Source: Ambrosia x helenae
Taxonomy: Eukaryota > Streptophyta > Magnoliopsida > Asterales > Asteraceae
Reading direction: 5' to 3'
Assembly: GCA_030844895.1 (NCBI GenBank)
Contig: CM061227.1
Location: 108,985,238-109,049,237, forward strand
Length of the DNA: 64,000 nucleotides
The position numbers and the translations under genes are program-made. The notes beneath the pieces were generated by a model that was not told the DNA's origin, ran no database searches, and worked only from the letters and a program-made list of their open reading frames with translations. Within the stretch, counting starts at the first letter, position 1, and the number at the start of each line of letters is the position of its first letter. Positions 55,826 to 64,000 of the stretch are shown here, in pieces.

Positions 55826-58800
55826 ATGGCCGAAACAGAGACGGAAATCGAAGTCCGAACCCTAACCGGTGAAACAATTACTGTCTCAATTGCTTCCAAC
55901 AGTACAATTCAAGACCTAAAGCTTCTACTTAAACAGATATTTCCACCTGCAGCATCATCCCCTAGTTTTCACTTGTTACTCAAGGTATGTGTGTGTATAT
56001 ATGCATATTAACATATTGATTATATACTGTAATCTGATTGTCTGTATTACAATACTTTGGTTCAGGGTACGAAATTAAGTTTGGAAAGTCAGATAAGTAG
56101 TTGTTTGATTTCACATGGAGAGTTTATTGTTCTTATTCCGTTTGCAAAGAAGGACAAGCGGAAATTGGCGGATCATTGTGCGAATGAAATGAATAATCAA
56201 AATGCGCATCAGTTTTGTTCCGGTTCGGCTTCCAGTTTTGCTGAGTCAGCATGGTCTGATATGATGCAAGATCTGTCTTCTCTCCGCGAACGAGAGATTG
56301 ATGAAAGCGAGACTCATCCTTCTGTCACGCAGAATGAAACAGATAGGAGACACATTGATACTTCGTTTGATGAGGCAATACTGGTTTTGAACACATTGCT
56401 GTTGTGCGATGATGGTGAGATTGATGAAACGAGCTGTGAGACGTTTATGCAGGTTTTGGAGTCGGTTAATTGTCTGTATGATTCGAAATCGAAGAATTGT
56501 ATGTTACGGAGTACGAATTCACGATGCAGTGAAATGGATAATGCTGGTGACAGTAGTTATTCGTGCCTCTGTCCGTCGTGGCTGAAGGTTCTGTTAAAGT
56601 CGTTTTATTTTTTGAACGTTTACTGTGCTTTTATTCAAGTTCAGCAGAAAAAAGTTACAGTGCTTAGTTTGAAGGAAGGACTGAAACGGTTTAAGTCAGT
56701 TCGGACCAGGATTTGGTTATGCTGATCTTGAGAATCTTTCTTTGCTTTGCCCTAAGGTAACTAGTCTTGTTATAGTACTTTGTGTAAGTAATCACTGTCT
56801 TACAAATATTAGCAATATGTGTTTACTGTGTCAAGTTTTTAGCTTAATCCAATGCCTTCTCACCTTAGCTTCCGTTATGTTCTCTTATACATATAGATTT
56901 TAATCATTTTATACTTTGAAATGTTAATAATAATAGGTTAACTATGGCTTTAGTGGTCTACAACATTAACATTTGAACTGTAAACATATGCATACATCAT
57001 ACATGTCTCTTTCCTTTTGCAGGTTATACAGTTTGTTGATGATGAGACAGAGTGTAGAAAGTCAAATAACGTGATAGTTGTCATTAAGTCAAAATTAGAT
57101 ACTGAGTGTCCAGTTAAAGGTAAATCAAACTATTGCTAAATGTCAATCATGATACTTTACAACAAAGTTACAAAGCTAACTTCTTGCTGTGCTGGTCTAG
57201 GCAAGAAAAAAGTGTCCACCACAAGAGTAGTTAATGCTATGAGAAAAAGAGAAGGTGCCTTTAAAGCAGATCTATTTGCAATTGTTAAATCATTTATGGT
57301 ATGTATAGATGTTACATGTTCTCTTCTTTTACTCACTTTTTATTTGATGTACTTTTTGGTAGTTAGAGAATTTTGGTTAGTTGATCAGCAAAATGTACTC
57401 CTGCAGGAAAAAAAGGGGAATGAGAAAATCAAATCATGCTCAGTGAATGATCTTTTGCTGCATGTGATTGAGAAAAATGATAAAGAAACTAAAATTGATG
57501 CTAAGCAAACAAAGAGAAGTTTGTCTGAATCCTCAAGTGCTTTTTCACCCGAAGCACCTTGTAATGTAGATATCATCGTTATTTTCATTAATTTTCCAGT
57601 TTTTTTTAGTGTTTCTTGTTTCATTAATGTATTCCTATACAGGAGACAAATCCTTTACTGCCTACAGAAATGGTTGAGCATCTGAGAGCAGGCATTGGTT
57701 CCCAAGGACAGGTGTCATATTTATTCCTACTCTATTCAATATCTATCTTTCTAAATTCATAGATATGATGCTGCATCTTTTATTCTTTTACGATGAAATT
57801 TTTAGATGGTTCATGTTGAAGAGATTGATGGCCGAATAGCCAATTTTGTGGAGATTCCAGCTTATTTATCTGAAAGAATGCAATCTGCACTTAAATCGTC
57901 AGGGGTCTCAAAGTTGTATAGCCACCAGGTATTTACAATTTGGCGTCTTCTTATACACACACATATTTGAAACTCCAATTTATTTTTCCATCTTGCTCTT
58001 GAGGTATTGTAGGTGGAGTCAATTGAGGCTTCCCTGGCTGGAAAGAATGTTGTTATTTCAACCATGACATCTAGTGGAAAGTCGCTATGTTATAATTTAC
58101 CAGTTCTTGAAGTATTATCTCAAAATCTTTCAGCTTGTGCTCTGTACCTTTTTCCAACGAAGGTACATTCCGTAAGGTTTATTAAGCATCATTCACTTAT
58201 ATGGCTTCTTTATTTTAATTTAAATCAAACGTACGCAGGCTTTAGCACAAGATCAACTAAGAGCATTACGATCTATGACAATATGTTTTGATGTAAGTTT
58301 GAACATTGGAATATATGACGGCGATACTTCTCAGGAAGATAGATTATGGTTGCGTGATAATTCTAGACTGGTAATATTTCGTAATTTGTGGTTTTTTAAA
58401 CTATGTAAATTAATTCCAGCTGGCAACTGGCTTCTATTTACTAAGCTTCCACAAATGTATGTGTAGTTGATCACAAATCCTGATATGCTCCACATGTCAA
58501 TCTTGCCATTGCATAAGCAGTTTGGGCGATTCTTCTCTAACCTCAGGTTATCTTTCCAAGTTATTTCTTGTTGTTATGTAAAGAGATCAGTTTTCTTTGC
58601 CTCCTTTTTATTAATTTTGGCCTTATACTAGATTTATGTATCAGGTATGTGGTAATTGATGAAGCTCACACATATAAGGGAGCATTTGGATGCCATGTAG
58701 CTTTTATTTTAAGGAGGTTTCGTCGTCTCTGTGCTCATGGTATGTGATTTATTTACTCTAATCATATAAAAAGTCCTATAGTCATATAAATGTACTAATA

Positions 58801-60598
58801 TCCAAGTTTAGCATTTGGAAACAGGGATCTGAACGTGAGATGCTAAACGGTTGTACGATGTGTATTCACGTGCTGCTTTTATGTTTGCAGTTTATGGGAG
58901 TGATCCATCATTTATATTTTGCACTGCAACATCTGCCAATCCTTGTGACCATGCAATGGTAAGATAGAAACAAATATATATATGACACAAGCCTGTTATA
59001 ATGCTATTGTAAATTTCTATTCTAATTTGTTTAGATTTTTTTTGTTCTTTCTTTACATTAACATGACTGTTAGTTGCAGTTTAGTAATCATTTTCTTTAA
59101 CTGGCAGGCTCTTGCAAGTCTACCAACAATGGAGTTAATTCACAAAGATGGCAGCCCTTCTGGACCCAAACTGTTTGTCCTCTGGAATCCTCCTTTACGC
59201 ATGAAAACTGTAAGATTTGTTGATGGTTCTGTCTTTTTTGTGTGTGTGTGTGGGGGGGGGGGGGGGATTTTATTACAAGGTGCCAATTGTTTCTTTATCT
59301 GACTACAGGTAAACAAGAGAACTAGAAGTAGTATAAATACAGACCAAATTGATAGAACAGTTTTTGCTGGTCGCTCAAGGTATAGGGCTATCTGTATTAT
59401 ACATGTAGCATATTAAATAATGGTTCAATGATTGTAACATTTGTTTTTGCAGTCCAATCTTGGAAATTTCATGTCTCTTTGCAGAAATTATTCAGCATGG
59501 ACTTCGTTGCATTGCATTTTGCAAAACACGCAAACTGTCTGAACTTGTATTGAGCTATACGTATGTGTCTCTTTTCTACATTACAATTTTCCTTTATATG
59601 ATAAATTGGTAGTTGTAATGACCTGATTTGAGGAGTGTGATTGCATGTGGTTAAAGACGTGAAATTCTTCAGAAGACTGCACCCAGTCTTGTAAATTCTG
59701 TATTTGCTTATCGGGCTGGCTATACTGCTCAGGTTAATATATTCCTTCTCTTTTGTTTTCAAAATACATAAAGATGTGCTTTTAGGATGGTGTTTTAAGT
59801 GAACGTAAAACAGGACAGGAGAAGAATCGAGAGTGAGTTTTTTGGTGGGAAAATTTGTGGTGTTGCTGCTACAAATGCACTTGAGTTGGGGATTGATGTT
59901 GGACATATTGATGTCACCCTACATCTAGGGTTTCCTGGTAGTATAGCTAGGTATGCTACTTACTGGGTTCTGTTTATTTATATTATTTCATTTCATTTTA
60001 ATAATTCCATTCTTTTATATGTTCTCACCAATACCAACTATTTTAATTTACTAGCTTATGGCAGCAAGCTGGGAGGTCTGGAAGAAGGGAACAACCATCA
60101 CTAGCCATATATGTTGCATTTGAAGGACCGCTTGACCAATATTTTATGAAGTATCCTCATAAACTGTTCAGAGGCCCAATCGAATGTTGCCACGTGGATG
60201 CTAACAACCAGCAGGTGCTTGAACAACACTTGGTCTGTGCATCTCTTGAACATCCACTAAGTGTTGCTTATGATGAAAAATACTTTGGCCCAGCCCTAAG
60301 AACTTCCATACTGTCACTTAAAAGTAAAGGATATGTTACTACCGATCCCTCCAGGGGTCCCACTGCTGAAATTTGGAACTACATTGGGCACGAGGTATAC
60401 ACTATCCGAATTTAGTTTTGTTGTTTTTATATTTAAACTACTTTCTTGCTATAGCTTATGGTTTTTCATTTTACCTATTAGAAAATGCCTTCCCATACTG
60501 TTAGCATTCGTGCAATAGAGTCAGAGAGATATAAAGTTATTGACGTGAAAAATGACAAACTTCTAGAAGAAATCGAAGAGAGTAAAGCTTTCTTTCAG
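55826..60598 (+). CDS. HRQ1: HRQ1-type DEAD/DEAH DNA helicase, exons 1-19 (3' part outside window)
   Basis: Nineteen exons with good GT..AG borders encode the plant form of HRQ1, a RecQ4-related 3'-5' DNA helicase in genome maintenance. Exon 1 (55826-55984) and the start of exon 2 form a ubiquitin-like domain (EVRTLTGETITVSIASNST). Helicase motifs: I TSSGKSLCY (exon 8, 58013-58162), Ia FPTKALAQDQLRALRS (exons 8-9), II VVIDEAHTYKG (exon 11, 58645-58739), III FIFCTATSANP (exon 12, 58891-58958), V AATNALELGIDVG (exon 17, 59814-59950), VI LWQQAGRSGRR (exon 18, 60055-60394). Exon 19 is 60482-60598. Exon 2 (56066-56756) carries one base too many near 56700: its frame runs to a stop at 56725, while the frame that continues (GFGYADLENLSLLCPK) matches exon 3 in phase. 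The other junctions are in phase. The intron after exon 19 contains a Gypsy insertion. Confidence 0.9.
59252..59266. repeat. (TG)n-poly-G tract in an HRQ1 intron
   Basis: A TG repeat runs into 15 consecutive G between exons 13 and 14. Length is probably polymorphic or uncertain. Confidence 0.85.
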
Positions 60599-60657
60599 GT
60601 AATTATCGATCAGGATATTGTTTTGACAAATGAAATAGATATTTATTCATTTTAGTC

Positions 60658-60917
60658 TGTTACGGGTTAAATAGTTACAAGGACTGGAATTGACATGTTA
60701 TAATAGTTGATTGTATTGTAATAGAGTTTAGGACATAAACTGTCAAATAATAATAGTTAGAGGGGTCATAGTGAATAATGGTTGTTAGATTCAAAAGTTA
60801 GTTGGTAACCGTTGTATCAGCTATATAACTGTATGAACGATCATAATGAACGGTTATGTGTTTTGTGAGCTTAATCTTCTTCTCTGTTGTTCTTAGTTTC
60901 TATTACACATCGTTACA
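60658..60917 (+). repeat. Gypsy 5' LTR
   Basis: It begins TGTTACGGGTTAAATAG and ends CATCGTTACA, directly before the primer site. The partner is outside the window. Confidence 0.8.
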
Positions 60918-60918
60918 T

Positions 60919-60930
60919 TGGTATCAGAGC
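60919..60930 (+). other. Gypsy primer binding site (tRNA-iMet)
   Basis: TGGTATCAGAGC follows the LTR after one base and is complementary to initiator tRNA-Met. Confidence 0.88.
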
Positions 60931-61209
60931 ACCGATCTTGGTACTCCGGCCACCATTCACCACCGTAAATCACCGTTCACCACCGTCTTCTCCGGCTAGA
61001 AGTTCTGATTCTGCAATTTTTTTCAAAAATTCTTTTTCTTTTTGTCCGGAATAGATCAATTGTGATCATTCCACTCTGTTGGGTAATCAATTCGAGATTA
61101 TCTGATTCTTTGGATCGATCTATTAGGGATTTGTCCAATCGTTCACACAACTTGAATTCTTGTATTCTTTTCAGCGAGCTCTTATATTTTTTTCAATTCG
61201 TTATTGATC

Positions 61210-64000
61210 ATGACTACTCGTAGCAGATCAGAACCAGAGAAATCTTCTATTGAAAAAACAGTAGAAGATCATTCAATTTCGTTATTAAAAATTGATGCGT
61301 TTATGCAAAAATCTGAAACAACGTTTGCAAATCTTAATGCTAGTGTTCAAGCATTATTGGAAAAATTGCAAACTAATTCAACACATAGCTCAACCAGTGA
61401 AGGTGTAATTCCAATTCATAACAATAATCAAAGAACTGATCGTCTTCATCGAATTGGGAAAATTGATTTTCCTAAGTTTCAAGGTGATGATGTGGACGAC
61501 TGGATCTATAAATGTGAACATTTCTTCTTGGTGGATGAAACTCCAGAGAATTTTAAGGTACGGTATGCAGCCATTCATTTAGAAGGGAAGGCTGTTAAGT
61601 GGCATCAAAGTTTTCTGAAAACCAAGGGTGTTCCTATTTCAGAGATCTCATGGAAGGAATACTCTGAGGAGATAATCACAAGATTCTCAGATGAAGTGTT
61701 TGATGATGCCATGGGGGTTCTTACTTCAATAAAACAAAGTGGTCCATTAGAAGATTTTTGTGATCAGTTTGATGCTTGTTTGTTAAAGGTGACTATTCCA
61801 GAACCATATGCTGTTAGCATATTTCTTAAAGCTTTAAAACCTGAGATAGGTGGTCCTGTCAAGATGTTCAAACCAACCACTATGAGAGAGGCTTTCTATC
61901 TTGCAAAAACACAAAACTCAACTAATAAATCAGTGGGAATTCCAACCAAGAACAGTTATTCCAACTCTTATACCAGCAAGACTTTTGGTGCAGTCAAACC
62001 CCCAACCAATGTTTCTCATCTGCCCTTGTTACCCACACCAACCAACAATAAGAGACTGTCCAACACCAAACAATTGTCTAGTAAAGAAATTGAAGCAAAA
62101 AGAGCAAGAGGGGAGTGTTTTTGGTGTACAGAAAAGTTCACACCAGCCCACAAATGTGCAAACAAACAACTGTTTGTTCTTGAAATCTCTGGATCAGAGG
62201 ATTTTGAAGAGGAAGAATTGTGTGGAGATGAGGAAACTGTATTGACACAAGAATGGAAGGAGCCTCAGATTTCCATACATGCATTGACAGGTATGGTTTC
62301 ATTTTCAACAATGAAGGTGATTGGCACAATTGGGAATAGAAAGATAAGAATCTTGATAGATTCAGGATCCACCCACAACTTTGTTAATCTGTTGCTTGCA
62401 TTAAAACTGAATTGTGTGCTAAAGGGTATAAAAGGAATTTCAGTAGGGGTGGCTAATGGCTCAGAGATTGATTGTGCAAATTTTTGTCCAAACTTTCAAT
62501 GGTATATGCAAGGGATGTGGTTTACAGCTGATGTATTAGCTATACCATTGGACAACTATGATATGGTTCTTGGAATTCAGTGGTTGTTAACCCTTGGACC
62601 TATCATTTGGAACTTTGAGGATCTAACTATGGAATTCTCAATAGATGGTAATCCTTGTAAGTTGAAAGGGATTGATAGTAATAATAAGAGAACCCTTTGC
62701 TCTGCTAACTTCCTGGATGTTTTGTTAGGACAACAGGATAAGTTGGTAGAAGCCCACTTGTTGAGCATGCAAGTTCAGACTCAACAGTCTGAATTTCAGC
62801 ATCAAACAAAAATTAAGGGTGAAACCATGGACACTGAAATGAAGAGATTAATTGAGGAGTTTGATGATGTCTTTCAAACCCCAGCCACCCTACCCCCCAA
62901 GAGACAGTTTGATCATAGAATACCATTAAAAGATGAATCTCAGGTGGTCAACCTTAAGCCCTATAGGTATCAGTCAACCCAAAAAGATGTAATAGAGAAG
63001 CTTACCAAGGAATTAAAAGATTCTGGGGTGATAAGGGATAGTTGCAGCCCTTTTGCAGCTCCTGTTGTCCTTGTTAAAAAGAAGGATGGTACATGGAGGT
63101 TTTGCATAGATTATAGAAGGTTGAATGATGCTACAATCAAGAACAGTTTTCCAATTCCTTTGGTAGAAGAATTGTTTGAAGAATTAGGGGCAGCAGTGGT
63201 GTTCTCTAAGCTGGATTTGAGATCTGGTTACCACCAGATAAGAATGGAAGAGCAGGATATTCACAAAACAGCCTTCAGGACACATGAAGGGTTGTTTGAG
63301 TTTGTTGTGATGCCATTTGGTCTCACAAATGCTCCTGCTACCTTTCAGGGTTTGATGAACCATGTTTTTAAAGAATATCTCAGAAAATTTGTACTAGTTT
63401 TCTTTGATGATATACTGATTTACAGCAGTTCATGGACTCAGCATTTACAACATGTAAGGGTAGTTTTGGAAATTCTGAGAAATCATCAGTTGTTTGCTAA
63501 AAAGTCTAAGTGCAATTTTGGGGGTAACTCTGTAGAATATTTAGGCCATATTATCTCTAACAAAGGAGTTTCAACTGATCCCAATAAAATTCAGGCTATC
63601 AAGGATTGGCCAATGCCTTCTGATGTAAAACAGTTGAGGGGTTTTCTTGGACTCACTGGATACTACAGAAGGTTTATCAAAGGGTATGGTATGCTGGCCA
63701 AACCTCTTACCAATCTACTCAGAAAGGATGCTTTTATGTGGGATGATCATGCTATTCAAGCTTTTCATAAGTTGAAAGAAGTAATGATGTCACCCCCTGT
63801 ACTTGCCTTACCTGATATAAGAAAGCCTTTCACAGTGGAAACAGATGCATCAGGTAGGGGCATAGGGGCAGTTTTGATGCAGGAGGGCCATCCAATTGCT
63901 TTTATAAGCAAGGCCCTCTCTCCTAGACAACAAGCCCTTTCAGTTTATGAAAGAGAACTATTGGCCATCATCTTTGCTGTTAGATATTGGCATCACTATT
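61210..64000 (+). CDS. Gypsy gag-pol polyprotein, 5' 930 codons
   Basis: The frame opens at ATG 61210 (MTTRSRSEPEKSS) and stays open to the window edge. Gag has the retrotransposon core (KIDFPKFQGDDVDDWIYKCE, HLEGKAVKWHQSF) and a Cys/His knuckle CFWCTEKFTPAHKC at about residue 302. The protease site is LIDSGSTHNF at about 383. RT shows VKKKDGTWRFCIDYRRLN, LRSGYHQIRM, MPFGLTNAPATF and VFFDDILIYS (about 731). RNase H starts at TVETDASGRGIGAVL (about 877). All visible catalytic residues are present and no stop interrupts the frame, in contrast to the Tekay-like copy at 13502. Integrase lies outside the window. Confidence 0.92.
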   Translation, partial: MTTRSRSEPEKSSIEKTVEDHSISLLKIDAFMQKSETTFANLNASVQALLEKLQTNSTHSSTSEGVIPIHNNNQRTDRLHRIGKIDFPKFQGDDVDDWIYKCEHFFLVDETPENFKVRYAAIHLEGKAVKWHQSFLKTKGVPISEISWKEYSEEIITRFSDEVFDDAMGVLTSIKQSGPLEDFCDQFDACLLKVTIPEPYAVSIFLKALKPEIGGPVKMFKPTTMREAFYLAKTQNSTNKSVGIPTKNSYSNSYTSKTFGAVKPPTNVSHLPLLPTPTNNKRLSNTKQLSSKEIEAKRARGECFWCTEKFTPAHKCANKQLFVLEISGSEDFEEEELCGDEETVLTQEWKEPQISIHALTGMVSFSTMKVIGTIGNRKIRILIDSGSTHNFVNLLLALKLNCVLKGIKGISVGVANGSEIDCANFCPNFQWYMQGMWFTADVLAIPLDNYDMVLGIQWLLTLGPIIWNFEDLTMEFSIDGNPCKLKGIDSNNKRTLCSANFLDVLLGQQDKLVEAHLLSMQVQTQQSEFQHQTKIKGETMDTEMKRLIEEFDDVFQTPATLPPKRQFDHRIPLKDESQVVNLKPYRYQSTQKDVIEKLTKELKDSGVIRDSCSPFAAPVVLVKKKDGTWRFCIDYRRLNDATIKNSFPIPLVEELFEELGAAVVFSKLDLRSGYHQIRMEEQDIHKTAFRTHEGLFEFVVMPFGLTNAPATFQGLMNHVFKEYLRKFVLVFFDDILIYSSSWTQHLQHVRVVLEILRNHQLFAKKSKCNFGGNSVEYLGHIISNKGVSTDPNKIQAIKDWPMPSDVKQLRGFLGLTGYYRRFIKGYGMLAKPLTNLLRKDAFMWDDHAIQAFHKLKEVMMSPPVLALPDIRKPFTVETDASGRGIGAVLMQEGHPIAFISKALSPRQQALSVYERELLAIIFAVRYWHHY

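Larger units (their letters stand above)
60658..64000 (+). mobile_element. Gypsy LTR retrotransposon in HRQ1 intron, truncated by window end
   Basis: A 260-bp LTR, primer site and open gag-pol frame are in the same orientation as the host gene. Short LTR, DSGS protease and Gypsy RT suggest a Reina-like chromovirus, but the integrase and any chromodomain are beyond the window. The other LTR and the target duplication cannot be seen. Confidence 0.85.

Noticed and set aside
1..64000. CRISPR arrays, bacterial operons or rRNA genes
   Set aside because: No spaced direct-repeat array, no ribosome-binding-site operons and no rRNA-like stretches; the window is plant nuclear DNA.

Overview
The window is nuclear DNA from a flowering plant. 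It carries multi-exon genes with GT..AG introns, a Dof transcription factor, a plant HRQ1-type helicase, and dense nested plant transposons (Copia, Gypsy/chromovirus, Helitron, hAT, Mutator-like, LINE). The general character of the repeats suggests a eudicot, perhaps a composite (Asteraceae). That family guess is an impression, not a demonstration.

Layout. (1) 1-13.5 kb is a transposon graveyard. It holds a relic of an Ulp1-type protease gene, two Helitron-type 3' termini, two hAT-like elements with 8-bp target duplications, and a Copia retrotransposon at 5654-11996 with one uninterrupted 1470-codon gag-pol frame, ACAAT target duplications and a tRNA-iMet primer site. (2) 13.5-29.3 kb is a Gypsy, Tekay-like chromovirus nest. 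A 10.6-kb element (13502-24079) has two almost identical 2726-bp LTRs around a degraded, frameshifted interior. A related solo LTR (25000-27750) has split what looks like an older gene relic. (3) 29.4-44.9 kb holds a short non-autonomous Helitron and, next to it, a 14.7-kb autonomous-type Helitron (30211-44879), both reading on the minus strand. (4) 44.9-53.2 kb contains low-copy genes: a SAM-domain protein, a Dof factor and a small two-exon gene, separated by a LINE relic and a hAT MITE. (5) 54.2-64 kb holds a Mutator-like element with long inverted repeats, then 19 exons of an HRQ1-type DNA helicase gene. The intron after exon 19 has been entered by a Gypsy element that runs off the window.

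The most unusual object is the large Helitron. It has a 5' TC start, a 3' hairpin and CTAG end, and sits between A and T. It encodes three genes in the same direction: a B3-domain protein nearest the 5' end, an RPA1-like single-strand DNA-binding protein, and the HUH-Rep/PIF1 helicase nearest the 3' end. RepHel and RPA are the usual plant Helitron genes. The B3 gene, with clean splice junctions, its own TATA box and a leader intron, is not something I know as a standard Helitron component.

Several otherwise good reading frames are broken by single-base indels: the chromovirus pol, the RepHel exon junction at about 31992, and HRQ1 exon 2. These may be real lesions or residual assembly errors. 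This should be settled before any of them is called a pseudogene.
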